Below are positions 7,489-16,026 of a DNA stretch of 64,000 bases, piece by piece. The notes beneath the pieces were generated by a model, which made no database searches, was not told the DNA's origin, and was given only the letters and a program-made list of their open reading frames with translations. Within the stretch, counting starts at the first letter, position 1, and each line of letters opens with the position of its first letter. The position numbers and the translations under genes were made by a program. Source of the stretch: an uncultured Candidatus Melainabacteria bacterium (GTDB lineage Bacteria > Cyanobacteriota > Vampirovibrionia > Gastranaerophilales > Gastranaerophilaceae); the NCBI GenBank assembly GCA_934718135.1, contig CAKUZW010000002.1, positions 186,001-250,000 on the forward strand. Reading direction: 5' to 3'.

Positions 7489-7674
7489 TTAACAAGGACG
7501 AGAACCTGTTTGATGTCCTCTCTCATCATACATATACAAAGTATTACCTTGTTTAATTGTTACTGTTCCAGAAGTATAACCTTGTAAATCGCCTGGTTTA
7601 CACCATAGTTGATGATTTCTTTCATCATAAACATAAACTTGATTTCCTTTTTGTTGTGCCATTCCAATTGCCAT
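7489..7674 (-). CDS. Small two-repeat protein (YDER repeats)
   Basis: 61 aa made of two similar units: KGNQVYVYDERNHQLW and QGNTLYMYDERGHQTG, joined by GDLQGYTSGTVTI. This looks like a tiny beta-strand repeat protein. AGGAG lies 8-12 nt before the ATG. Its promoter carries the same 13-bp box plus N11 plus -10-like hexamer found upstream of the TPR/HTH operon and the rtcB operon, so co-regulation is likely. Function unknown. Confidence 0.65.
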   Translation of the reverse strand: MAIGMAQQKGNQVYVYDERNHQLWCKPGDLQGYTSGTVTIKQGNTLYMYDERGHQTGSRPC

Positions 7675-7704
7675 AATTTTCTCCTTTCGTTAATATACTC
7701 ACAC

Positions 7705-7734
7705 ACTATAACATTTGTATGCGACAAATTCGGT
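7705..7734 (-). promoter_or_regulatory. Shared promoter box (copy i) for the 61-aa gene
   Basis: Minus strand: ACCGAATTTGTCG, then 11 nt, then TATAGT, ending 31 nt before the ATG at 7674. The same arrangement occurs at 9872-9901 and 10005-10034. The box contains the CGA-N5-TCG half-palindrome CGACAAATTCG. It could be an operator or an activator/sigma recognition element. Confidence 0.55.
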
Positions 7735-7755
7735 GATAAATAATGTACCAATAAT

Positions 7756-8031
7756 TTAAACTTTAATTTTTGAAACGGTTATTACATCATTTTGAAAATA
7801 TAATAACTGATAATATGCTTTTGGGCACTTGTATCTGTTATGTTCCCGCAATTTTTCAAGACCAGATGTAGCTTCTTTGGTTACTAATCTTTGTACAACT
7901 TCATAAGCATTGTTACCTGATTGTTGTAGCATTTGTATAAACCTAGTTGGAACATATCCAATCTTTTTAGAATATTCAACAGATTGTAAAACTTCATTGT
8001 TAAATTCTTTTTTTAACTTCTCTATTAGCAT
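7756..8031 (-). CDS. Short protein resembling the RFLQML-type helical domain
   Basis: 91 aa. The segment GYVPTRFIQMLQQSGNNAYE, then EVVQRLVTK, SGLEKLREHNR, resembles a widespread domain (pattern Y-x-P-x-RFLQML, A-x-xL, GLxxLxExxRLDL) found alone or attached to restriction and defence proteins. The usual LDLSVE end is replaced by RYKCPKAYYQLL, so the C terminus is divergent. GTAAGGGGT precedes the ATG; the divergent XRE gene carries the same string before its ATG. Function unproven. Confidence 0.6.
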   Translation of the reverse strand: MLIEKLKKEFNNEVLQSVEYSKKIGYVPTRFIQMLQQSGNNAYEVVQRLVTKEATSGLEKLREHNRYKCPKAYYQLLYFQNDVITVSKIKV

Positions 8032-8210
8032 AATAACCCCTTACACTTTGTATAATAAATACTTACCAATATTCATGATTACACAGCAGTACACCCAGCT
8101 ACTCTATATCAAAACAAATTTAAAGTCAATATAAACAACTACTTTTCATCATTTGTATTGTTTAGAAGTAATCACATGTAATTTATTTTATATACAGGTA
8201 AGGGGTAAAT

Positions 8211-8534
8211 ATGGAATTAGACAAAAAACATATTGCACAAATTATACAAGATGCAAGAAGAAAAGCTAAACTTACACAAGCAGAACTGGCAGAACAAATT
8301 GGCATCTCTGAAAAACATTTAAGCAAAATAGAAACCGGTAAAAATTACCCTGCTTTGGATACCTTTTTAAAAATTCTCAGCACGCTCAATCTTACTTTAG
8401 GTGATTTTGGCTTGCATGGTGTTACTGAAAAATCATCAAACAAGAAGTTTCTACAAAATATAATTGATACATCCTCTGAAAAACAATTAAATGCATTTGT
8501 CGATGTTATTACGGCTTTAGTTAAACATGTTTAA
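8211..8534 (+). CDS. XRE-family HTH regulator
   Basis: 107 aa. Residues ~8-66 form a canonical Cro/CI HTH (ARRKAKLTQAELAEQIG, then ISEKHLSKIETGKNYP), followed by a helical tail (QLNAFVDVITALVKHV). It is divergent from the 91-aa gene and convergent with the HTH/TPR operon, ending 1 nt before that operon's last stop. Likely a local repressor of island genes. Confidence 0.85.
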   Translation: MELDKKHIAQIIQDARRKAKLTQAELAEQIGISEKHLSKIETGKNYPALDTFLKILSTLNLTLGDFGLHGVTEKSSNKKFLQNIIDTSSEKQLNAFVDVITALVKHV

Positions 8535-8535
8535 A

Positions 8536-8898
8536 TTATTTCTTTTCCCTTAAAATGGTCATTTTATCTATTATCGTATCAAGGGCGGCGAATTTATAAG
8601 AAGCAAAATGTTGTTTTAATGCTTGTATAGTTGCAATTTCTTCGTCTGTAAAGGTTATAATTTCTCGCATTGAAAAATTGGTAAAGCCCCAACGTTTAAT
8701 TTTTTCATCTTCATTAATTACATCAACTTGTGGCAATATATTTGTTAGCGAATCACGCATTCGCTCTGCCGTTCTTCTTGATACATGGAATTCATCGCAA
8801 ATATCGTCAAGACTTATTCCTTTTGGTTCAGCCATCATCATATAAAGTAACTGTAATAAATCACTTAATCTTGAATATCTAATATCATCTTTTGTCAT
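8536..8898 (-). CDS. HTH protein of the WYL-regulator type, lacking the WYL domain
   Basis: 120 aa from ATG 8898, which overlaps the TPR gene stop as ATGA; an upstream start would lie deep inside that gene. Residues ~10-60 are a winged HTH (LLQLLYMMMAEPKGISLDDI, then FHVSRRTAERMRDSL) as in YafY/WYL regulators, and residues ~80-115 match the linker after it. WYL regulators are normally ~300+ aa. This one stops before the ligand-binding domain, so it is either truncated or a stand-alone DNA-binding partner of the TPR protein. WYL-type regulators often control defence loci; it is a candidate reader of the shared promoter box. Confidence 0.65.
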   Translation of the reverse strand: MTKDDIRYSRLSDLLQLLYMMMAEPKGISLDDICDEFHVSRRTAERMRDSLTNILPQVDVINEDEKIKRWGFTNFSMREIITFTDEEIATIQALKQHFASYKFAALDTIIDKMTILREKK

Positions 8899-9839
8899 TT
8901 TATGTCCTTCATGTATTCTACTATCCCATCTTCTACCCAATTTGTTCTCAACACATTAACATCTATATGTGCAAAATTATTTATATATTCAAGTCCTTTT
9001 TTTAGGTATTCAGTTGTTGGTTTATCCGGAACTAACATAGCCATTTTTATTGCATTCGTAAAATCTTCCTCATTTGAATATAAAGAAACTAATTTTATTT
9101 TATAAAGATAAGTAAGTGCTTTGCCAAGCCTATCCGTTCTGTTCATTGATTGTTCAACAACTTTTTTACAAAGAAAAATAACTTTGCGGTAACACAGGTT
9201 ATCATTTTTACTTGCTCTATGTCGCATTAAACTCTCATAAAAATTTACTTTAAAATATAGAGCCAATGTTTTATCCTTTGAATGTTTTATAATGGCATCA
9301 AGGTCTTTTTCAGCCATATATTCCCAATAATCCGTGTGATTGGATGCCACAATTTGTTCTTTTGCATAGTTTAATCGTTGCTTATACGCAGGTATTAAAT
9401 TTTTATTTTTTGCATTATCAACTAAATTGAAAATAGTTATTTCTCTGATGGTTTGAGTTATATCATCCATTGCTGTGTAATTTGAATAAGATGGGCAGAG
9501 TTCAATTGCCTTTTCTATATCAGCAATACTTTTTCCAAATTGTTTTTTTAGTAAATAGTAATATGCTCTACAATGATATAAATAATCATTATTTGGTGTT
9601 TTTATAATTTCTTCTGATAATTCTTTTATGCGATTATCAGCACATAAAAATTCTTTAAATATCTTTGAAAAAGGAGTATCAGAATCATCTGCTCCCATTT
9701 TTTTAGCTTTTAAATAATCCTTACAGGCTTTTTTATAATTATGTTCTCTGTAATAGAATTCTGCTCTGCCAATATAATATTCTACTGCTCTTTCAGGATT
9801 TAGTTTTAATGCTCTTGTATAAAAATGTTCGTCTCGCAT
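8895..9839 (-). CDS. TPR-repeat protein
   Basis: 314 aa of helical repeats. TPR-like units are clear near the N terminus (residues ~14-48: NPERAVEYYIGRAEFYY, KKACKDYLKAKKMG) and near ~85-115 (YLYHCRAYYYLLKKQFG, then KSIADIEKAIELCPSY). TPR proteins scaffold protein complexes; partners here are probably the co-translated HTH protein (4-nt ATGA overlap). GGAAGGAAAAAT precedes the ATG, and a copy of the shared box lies about 33-62 nt upstream. It is divergent from the nine-gene operon across a 204-bp regulatory gap. Confidence 0.75.
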   Translation of the reverse strand: MRDEHFYTRALKLNPERAVEYYIGRAEFYYREHNYKKACKDYLKAKKMGADDSDTPFSKIFKEFLCADNRIKELSEEIIKTPNNDYLYHCRAYYYLLKKQFGKSIADIEKAIELCPSYSNYTAMDDITQTIREITIFNLVDNAKNKNLIPAYKQRLNYAKEQIVASNHTDYWEYMAEKDLDAIIKHSKDKTLALYFKVNFYESLMRHRASKNDNLCYRKVIFLCKKVVEQSMNRTDRLGKALTYLYKIKLVSLYSNEEDFTNAIKMAMLVPDKPTTEYLKKGLEYINNFAHIDVNVLRTNWVEDGIVEYMKDIK

Positions 9840-9871
9840 ATTTTTCCTTCCAATATTGTCGTTACATACTT

Positions 9872-9901
9872 AATATAAAGTACCAATACGACAAAATCGG
9901 G
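9872..9901 (-). promoter_or_regulatory. Shared promoter box (copy ii) for the TPR/HTH operon
   Basis: Minus strand: CCCGATTTTGTCG, 11 nt, TATATT; the hexamer lies 33 nt before the ATG at 9839. Matches copies i and iii in sequence and spacing. Confidence 0.55.
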
Positions 9902-9931
9902 TTAAAAATCTGTTATCCTCGGTTATAATAT

Positions 9932-9978
9932 TATCATAAGTATTTACAAATAAGCAAAGATAATTACTTGCTTGTAAA
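9932..9978. promoter_or_regulatory. Imperfect inverted repeat between divergent operons
   Basis: TTTACAA-ATA-AGCAA faces TTGCTTGTAAA across a short spacer, roughly midway between the two divergent shared boxes. It may be a regulator-binding site or a small hairpin. Confidence 0.35.
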
Positions 9979-10004
9979 AATCATTTACATACAAAAAATG
10001 TAAC

Positions 10005-10034
10005 ACCGATTTTGACGCAGACATAATATAAGAT
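10005..10034 (+). promoter_or_regulatory. Shared promoter box (copy iii) for the rtcB operon
   Basis: ACCGATTTTGACG, 11 nt, TAAGAT. The box aligns with copy i as ACCGAWTTTGWCGCA over 15 nt. The -10-like hexamer ends only 9 nt before the operon's first ATG, so the mRNA would be nearly leaderless. Confidence 0.55.
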
Positions 10035-10043
10035 ATTAGTACT

Positions 10044-11957
10044 ATGAAAATAGAAACAATAAAGAATAAAATAAGTAATAAATACTATACAAAGCACATA
10101 TTCAAAATTATTGAGTCATTAAAAAACAAACTCAATATAAAGAAATCTGTACCTTGTTATTACTTAGGTTATCATAATCTTTACGCAGTCTTTTTGTGTA
10201 AAAAAAATCTTTATATAGTTTATAGTGAGAAGTTTGATAATGAAAATAATGATTTACCGCTTAAAGATGTTACTATAAAATCTTTGTATTCGGTAAAATT
10301 ATTAGTTAAAGAACCTCAAACAGAGAAGGATATAGAATTTACTATAATTATCAATGGAAATCAACAATCTAATTATACTCCACAAGAGTTTTTAAATTGG
10401 CTTAATGAACCATGTAATATCACAGAAAAAATTGATTATCCTTTTTGTAAAATTATCAATTTTTTAAATGGTTACAAAAAAGAAACATTCAAAACAAAGG
10501 ATTATATTTTTTACATTAAGAAAGATAATGATTTTAGTTATATAACAAATTTTTATGCCTATGATATTAAAAACAAGGCAACAATGAAATTATACACTTT
10601 TGAATATTGGGATGAAACTCGGAAAGAATATTTACCACCAACATACTTGAACAATATAACAGTAGAAATTTTACATGGTAAATTATCCTCATACCAACAA
10701 AGAAAATGTAAATTAGAATTTTTAAAATTTGCATACCAATATGCTATAGACGAAGAAATTATAGAACGAAATTATTGGTTAATGGAACTTGTAAAACAAA
10801 CTATTCAACCGATTGAAAATACTCAAGGTTGGAGTATTCATAGAGTTTTTGCAGGAAAAGTTGATGGGAAACCAAAGAAATTTACTAATATTTGGGTAGA
10901 AGATTTTCCAAATAGTGAAGAAGAACCATGGTTTTTCTTAACAAATAATCCAATTCATAATATAACAAAAGTTGCATGTATAGATTTTAAATCAGCAACT
11001 TACCATTCATATACAGGATATAAAAATGGTTGTATAAAATATAAGGGTTGGGATTTAGATGAAAAATATTTAAAAGAACTTGTAGAATTTTTAAAATCAC
11101 CTGTTGATGAAAGGTGCTATTACAATATTCCTAAGAAATATGTCAAAACTAACTGGCAGAAATTAATATTTGAATATAATCATAATACTGTCGGTTGGGG
11201 GTGGAGTGATACCGGTTTTGACATTCCACCTGAAAAAGATAAAAATATATTGTCAAATTTAGAGCCATTACCATTTGATTTACCAATGCCGGATTATACA
11301 AGAATCACATATCCGACAATATTTAAATGGCAAGAATGGACAGCACCAAAATTTCAGTTGTTTAACGACTTAAAGGGATATTTAGATTCTTTAAATTTAA
11401 TAGGTCAACCAATTAACAAGATATTTGTAATTGGCAATATTTTTAATAATGTTGATACATATTACGATTTTGTTAATGGGAAATGGTACTATTATGATTC
11501 CGGTAACAATTATATTTCTGCTGACAATATTGGTTCCGGCTTATTAAAGCCCAATGATATAGAGAATGTAGGTTTAGAACTTGATGAGCCTATAATTTTA
11601 CAAATTGGAGACAAACAGCTAGAAATCAGGTACTGTGAAGATTTTAATGCTCAAATTGGAGTTAATACACTTAATAAAACCGTAATTTCTCTACATAGTA
11701 GTGTCGAACATTGGCAAAATGTAAGCAAGCATTTTTCTAAAAATATTATAGGTCATAAAATTGTTGATATAGAAATTGAGCCTTTTAAAATTCGAGAAGA
11801 TATTAATAGCGAAGGCTTTGGAATTTATAAAGTAAGCCACAAAAAAGGAGAAATTTCATACATTAAATTTGCCTTTATATTAGATAATAGCTACAAACTC
11901 GTATTTGAAACAGTTTGTGGCGATTATATGGGTGTTCACGAAGGAAAAAACAAATAA
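10044..11957 (+). CDS. Large unknown protein, first gene of rtcB operon
   Basis: 637 aa, rich in aromatic residues (many W/Y/F) and Asn, with no signal peptide or membrane helix. No catalytic motif or family recognised. Regions such as YNIPKKYVKTNWQKLIFEY and NTVGWGWSDTGFDIPPEKD suggest a globular, beta-rich fold. The start at 10044 has no Shine-Dalgarno; the box-associated hexamer lies 10 nt upstream, implying leaderless initiation. It leads an operon of overlapping genes ending in rtcB. The function is probably specific to this cluster. Confidence 0.7.
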   Translation: MKIETIKNKISNKYYTKHIFKIIESLKNKLNIKKSVPCYYLGYHNLYAVFLCKKNLYIVYSEKFDNENNDLPLKDVTIKSLYSVKLLVKEPQTEKDIEFTIIINGNQQSNYTPQEFLNWLNEPCNITEKIDYPFCKIINFLNGYKKETFKTKDYIFYIKKDNDFSYITNFYAYDIKNKATMKLYTFEYWDETRKEYLPPTYLNNITVEILHGKLSSYQQRKCKLEFLKFAYQYAIDEEIIERNYWLMELVKQTIQPIENTQGWSIHRVFAGKVDGKPKKFTNIWVEDFPNSEEEPWFFLTNNPIHNITKVACIDFKSATYHSYTGYKNGCIKYKGWDLDEKYLKELVEFLKSPVDERCYYNIPKKYVKTNWQKLIFEYNHNTVGWGWSDTGFDIPPEKDKNILSNLEPLPFDLPMPDYTRITYPTIFKWQEWTAPKFQLFNDLKGYLDSLNLIGQPINKIFVIGNIFNNVDTYYDFVNGKWYYYDSGNNYISADNIGSGLLKPNDIENVGLELDEPIILQIGDKQLEIRYCEDFNAQIGVNTLNKTVISLHSSVEHWQNVSKHFSKNIIGHKIVDIEIEPFKIREDINSEGFGIYKVSHKKGEISYIKFAFILDNSYKLVFETVCGDYMGVHEGKNK

Positions 11958-11961
11958 TATC

Positions 11962-12969
11962 ATGAAAAATCACAATAACAAAAAATCTAATATAGATTGG
12001 AAAAACAGATTTTTTCATCTGTCATATAGTAATGGCGAATTATTAATTTGGGGCAGATTTTCTAAATTTAAAAACTGGGAAATCCAAATTAATAACTCTT
12101 ATTGCAATAAAAAAGAATTATCTGTTGAAGCAACATCATTCAAAAGATTATGGGGCGACTTTGTATTCATATTTCAATTTTCATTGTTATTTATATGGGG
12201 TACTTTTGTAATTACAGATGTAAGGATTTGGGATTTTTTCACTGACAAACCTGTTTCTTGGCAAGAAATGGAAAATTTAGATAAAATAAAGCGAATTGGG
12301 AAACCAAAATACAAATACCGTAAAATAAAAGAAAAATGGTTTTATAATTCAAAGTTTTTAAAATTGTACAATAGGAATTTTTTAAACGACCCATATGGTA
12401 TAACTGTTGATATTGCATTCTTTCCATTACTTATATATACGTTATTGCAAGTTGGATTTCATCAAAGGCATAATTTTTGTATTGCAATAAACTTTAATTT
12501 TTCAGAAACTAAGCCATTGATAGAATTTGAATTGTGTTTATTTAGTTTATTTTTAAAATTTGAATTTGGCAGAAATACAGTTATAAGAAAAGCAAATTTA
12601 AAACACATAAGTGATTTTGAAAACTTAATTAAACATTCTGCAAATCCATATTTGTTAACTGATAGTGATGAAGATATTGTGCAATTACAAATAGAACGAA
12701 AGAACTTGGCTTACCTTAATACTGTTTTAAAACATATTGATATTACAAAACTAGATACAAACGAAATTCTTATAGATGGAATGTATAAAGAATTTTATAA
12801 TGCTGAAATATTTGACTTATTACTTGATAATATTTCACAATTTACAAACTGGGAAGAAGTAGAAAACAGTAAAGATTCTTATAATCCAGAAGCTATCGCA
12901 AAATTAAAGGCAAAGTACTTACAAGACCAGTCCGAAGCAGACTCAAAAGGCTCTCCGGTGAAAGAATGA
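11962..12969 (+). CDS. Unknown protein with hydrophobic segments, rtcB operon gene 2
   Basis: 335 aa from ATG 11962, 4 nt after the previous stop; an in-frame ATG at 11905 lies inside the upstream gene and is less likely. Two apolar stretches (FVFIFQFSLLFIWGTFVI near residue 55 and IAFFPLLIYTLLQVGF near 140) may be membrane helices or buried strands. The C-terminal third is soluble and acidic (LIKHSANPYLLTDSDEDIV). No family recognised. The stop overlaps the next start as ATGA, supporting translational coupling. Confidence 0.65.
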   Translation: MKNHNNKKSNIDWKNRFFHLSYSNGELLIWGRFSKFKNWEIQINNSYCNKKELSVEATSFKRLWGDFVFIFQFSLLFIWGTFVITDVRIWDFFTDKPVSWQEMENLDKIKRIGKPKYKYRKIKEKWFYNSKFLKLYNRNFLNDPYGITVDIAFFPLLIYTLLQVGFHQRHNFCIAINFNFSETKPLIEFELCLFSLFLKFEFGRNTVIRKANLKHISDFENLIKHSANPYLLTDSDEDIVQLQIERKNLAYLNTVLKHIDITKLDTNEILIDGMYKEFYNAEIFDLLLDNISQFTNWEEVENSKDSYNPEAIAKLKAKYLQDQSEADSKGSPVKE

Positions 12970-13577
12970 CAACAGAATGGAGTTTTAATAAATCCAAATT
13001 AAAAAATAAAATTCAAAAAATAATAGCAGATTCAAAGCCAAACAATATTGAAAATTTATTTTCAGAAAAAACTTTTGCTGATGTTCCTACTGGAACATAT
13101 TATTTTTATATTGATAACTACGAAATTGGTTTAACTTGGCTATGGGCTAATATTACAGAGCTATTTGATTATTTAAAAGCAATAATCACTACATCAGAAG
13201 ATTTGTTATTTACTATTGATTATAAAGGCTCTTGTTCATATATTCTGACACTTCAAAAGGATAATAATAACATTGAATTATTATTCTTGGATAGATTTGA
13301 ACCTAAATGTAGAAACAATCAAAATAGATATAGCGATAATTCGTTAAAAAAGACTATTGTTATAAAACATTTGGCAATTAGTAAAATTGAACTCATAAAG
13401 CAATTCAATGAAGAATTTAAAACCATCTATAACGAGAAAAAATATTATTTAAGTCAAGAATATAAGGATAAATGTGAAAGAGAAAAAGCAATAGTTTGCC
13501 AAGAATATGTATTAGAAACTTTTGCAAAGTTTATTCCGATATTTGATGAATATGTAAAAACACAAGGTGAACTATAA
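12966..13577 (+). CDS. Unknown protein, rtcB operon gene 3
   Basis: 203 aa. Begins MTTEWSFNKSKLKNKIQKI; a Tyr/Trp-rich middle (GTYYFYIDNYEIGLTWLW) precedes a charged C-terminal helix (EYKDKCEREKAIVCQEYVL). No domain recognised. Its start overlaps the previous stop (ATGA) and its stop overlaps the next start (TAATG), so it is embedded in the coupled operon. The size and acidic, aromatic character recall immunity-type proteins, but this is only a resemblance. Confidence 0.65.
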   Translation: MTTEWSFNKSKLKNKIQKIIADSKPNNIENLFSEKTFADVPTGTYYFYIDNYEIGLTWLWANITELFDYLKAIITTSEDLLFTIDYKGSCSYILTLQKDNNNIELLFLDRFEPKCRNNQNRYSDNSLKKTIVIKHLAISKIELIKQFNEEFKTIYNEKKYYLSQEYKDKCEREKAIVCQEYVLETFAKFIPIFDEYVKTQGEL

Positions 13578-14803
13578 TGACAAGGTATGATTTAGGTGAA
13601 TTTAAAAACGGAAAAGCATTTATACACCAAGATGATAAGAATGGCTATGGTGCTAGAATTTGTATTAATACAAAAGGTGAAAAACTTTTTGAACTCCCTA
13701 ACAAAAATATGATTGTTAATGAGTTTGAACCTGAAGATGTCGCTTTAGTTATGGGAGCTAATGGACTTTATGCCTTATTAAATAATAAAGGGCAATTCTT
13801 AACAGATTTTGTCTATAACGGAATTTATAGCGGAAGAGAAGAAGGCTTTTTTGAAGTTAAAAGAGACGGAAAACATGGACACATTGATATTAACGGAAAG
13901 GAAATTATTCCTTGTATGTATGACGATGGGTGTTATTTTTCGGAAGGAATTGCCGCAGAATATCTAAATGGTAAATGTGGTATGGTGGATTGTTTTAACC
14001 ATACTGTAATTCCATTTGAATACGAAGAAATTTGTATTTGCAAAAATAATCTCATCAATGCAAAAAAGAATGGGAAGTACGGATTAATAAACAAATTTAA
14101 TGAGGTAATTGTAGATTTTAAGTTTGATGAAATTGATTGTTGGCAAACAAGAGAATGTACTGTTTATCCGGCAAGAATTGGTGATAAATGGGGACTAATA
14201 GATAGATATGGGAATACAGTTGAAAAATTTATTTATGACGATGCTCAACTTATATCTGATAATGAAGATAATGCCGGAGAATTTATTATTCTTTTAAAAG
14301 GTGAACTCAAAGCTATTTATTCCACTAAAAAGAAAGGTTTTATAACTGATTTTATTTATAATTTTGTCGGTTATTTAAGTGAAAACAGGTTTGTTGTATG
14401 TGCAAGTGACAAAGCCGGTTTTATTGATATATCCGGAGAGGGCATTACTCCATTAGTGTATGATAGCCAATATACAAATGATTTTAGTGAGGGTGTTTGC
14501 GTTGTATATAAAGACAATAAAGCCGGATTAATTGATTTGACAGGCGAATTAATTGTACCTTGTATCTATGAAAAATTAGAAAATTGTAAAAATGGTTTAA
14601 TTTTAGCGACCAATTCTGACGGACAAAAAGGTTATATTAATAAAAAGGGTGAAATTGTAATTCCTTTTGGTAAATATTATTTTTGTTCAAACTTTAATGA
14701 AGGCTATGCCGTTGTAACAAGTTCTGAATATGGATATGGATATGTTTATATTGATAAAACTGGTAAAATTTTAAATTTAAAGATTGATAAAAATTATGAC
14801 TAA
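13577..14803 (+). CDS. WG-repeat protein (long)
   Basis: 408 aa of WG-type beta repeats (KWG/WG_beta_rep family): recurring units such as GYINKKGEIVIPF, GLIDLTGELIVPCIYEKL, GHIDINGKEIIPCMYDDG and WGLIDRYGNTVEKFIYDDA, about ten in all. WG-repeat proteins form beta-propeller-like or solenoid scaffolds and occur near secreted, conflict or signalling genes; the molecular role is undefined. No signal peptide, so cytosolic. It begins one base inside the previous stop and overlaps a second WG gene downstream by 8 nt. Confidence 0.8.
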   Translation: MTRYDLGEFKNGKAFIHQDDKNGYGARICINTKGEKLFELPNKNMIVNEFEPEDVALVMGANGLYALLNNKGQFLTDFVYNGIYSGREEGFFEVKRDGKHGHIDINGKEIIPCMYDDGCYFSEGIAAEYLNGKCGMVDCFNHTVIPFEYEEICICKNNLINAKKNGKYGLINKFNEVIVDFKFDEIDCWQTRECTVYPARIGDKWGLIDRYGNTVEKFIYDDAQLISDNEDNAGEFIILLKGELKAIYSTKKKGFITDFIYNFVGYLSENRFVVCASDKAGFIDISGEGITPLVYDSQYTNDFSEGVCVVYKDNKAGLIDLTGELIVPCIYEKLENCKNGLILATNSDGQKGYINKKGEIVIPFGKYYFCSNFNEGYAVVTSSEYGYGYVYIDKTGKILNLKIDKNYD

Positions 14804-15287
14804 TAAGCAATTTATAAAATTAACTGAATATGATTGTATATCATCCACTTCCAATAAGAATGGTTATTTTGTTGTATATAAAAATGATTTAGCTGGAATA
14901 ATTGACAGTAAAAATAACATAATTATTCCATGCATGTATGATTATATCAATTTACCAAATGAAAATTATTGTGAAGCTTGTAAAAACAATAAGTTTGGAT
15001 TAATTGATTTACAAAATAATATAATAATACCATTTGAATATGACAAACTAGGCAATTACCTGCCAGATTGTCTTACCGCAAAAATCGGAAATAAGTCTGG
15101 CTTTATAGATATTAATAACAACAAGCTCTCAGAGTTTAAATTTGAAGATGAATTATTTTGCGTAAACAACAGATATTATGCTTGCTTGAATGGTAAATGG
15201 GGTGTTGTAGATAAGTATGGAAATATAGTTGTACCAATAATTTATAAAGACCCTATAGGATTAAACAAGGAATTAAATCATGACTAA
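14796..15287 (+). CDS. WG-repeat protein (short)
   Basis: 163 aa from ATG 14796, which overlaps the long WG gene's stop as ATGACTAA; an ATG at 14784 is less likely. Units such as AGIIDSKNNIIIPCMYDYI, FGLIDLQNNIIIPFEYDKL and WGVVDKYGNIVVPIIYKD are WG repeats, about four. The repeats are less polar than those of the upstream paralogue. The next gene starts with the same first codons (MTNKQF), suggesting local duplication of gene starts. Cytosolic; role unknown. Confidence 0.75.
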   Translation: MTNKQFIKLTEYDCISSTSNKNGYFVVYKNDLAGIIDSKNNIIIPCMYDYINLPNENYCEACKNNKFGLIDLQNNIIIPFEYDKLGNYLPDCLTAKIGNKSGFIDINNNKLSEFKFEDELFCVNNRYYACLNGKWGVVDKYGNIVVPIIYKDPIGLNKELNHD

Positions 15288-16026
15288 TAAACAATTTAAA
15301 ATAGTAACAGAAAGCGAACATTTCATTTACTTTGTAACCGAAGAAGATGAAAATATAAATTGGTGCTTAAAAATAGCAGTTAAAGAAAAATTTGTACATC
15401 TATTCAATAATGTTTCAGTTGATGAAATATCCGGCTACAAAATTATCTTAAAAATCAAATTAGGATTAAGATACCAACCTAATTACATGCGACTAGATTC
15501 TTATAATGACAGTCCTTACAAAATGAGAGATTTAGAACGTGAATATAAAAATGAAATTAAGAAAACAATAATAAAAAGCAATACAATTTATGTAAATGAA
15601 AAAATTCCTTACTACGATTATGCATTAGTTTTGTGGGAAGAACTAAATGATAAGGAAAAATTTTATTCTTATGAAACTCCTAATCAGGAGCAAAGATGGT
15701 TCAATACTTGGATAGAAAAAGAGTATTCAGGCTTGGCTATGAATATTGAATTAGTTGTGCTACCGATGGGAAAAGTTGAAAATGTTCCACCGTATATAAT
15801 AATTCAGAATGATTATGAAACAAAGCATAATCTTAACTGGGTAAAAATGCGACTTGATGGAACGATTCTGGAAGACAAAAAACTAATATTTTCAGATGAC
15901 GAAATTCAAGATATAAAACAATGGATAGAAATTAATAAACTACCAATTCTTTTATGTTGGACTCAAGAAGTAATTTATTCATCTGATATTGCAGAACTAA
16001 CTAAACCAATCAAAAAGAAGAAATAA
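15280..16026 (+). CDS. Unknown protein, rtcB operon gene 6
   Basis: 248 aa. Begins MTNKQFKIVTESEHFIYFV. The C terminus (SDDEIQDIKQWIEINKLPI, then LLCWTQEVI) resembles the end of small beta/alpha proteins in which a helix plus L-x-x-W follows an acidic turn (DUF4160-like), but the rest does not fit confidently. No catalytic motif seen. AAGGAATTAAATC supplies an RBS. It overlaps the WG gene by 8 nt (ATGACTAA) and the next gene by one base (TAATG). Confidence 0.65.
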   Translation: MTNKQFKIVTESEHFIYFVTEEDENINWCLKIAVKEKFVHLFNNVSVDEISGYKIILKIKLGLRYQPNYMRLDSYNDSPYKMRDLEREYKNEIKKTIIKSNTIYVNEKIPYYDYALVLWEELNDKEKFYSYETPNQEQRWFNTWIEKEYSGLAMNIELVVLPMGKVENVPPYIIIQNDYETKHNLNWVKMRLDGTILEDKKLIFSDDEIQDIKQWIEINKLPILLCWTQEVIYSSDIAELTKPIKKKK

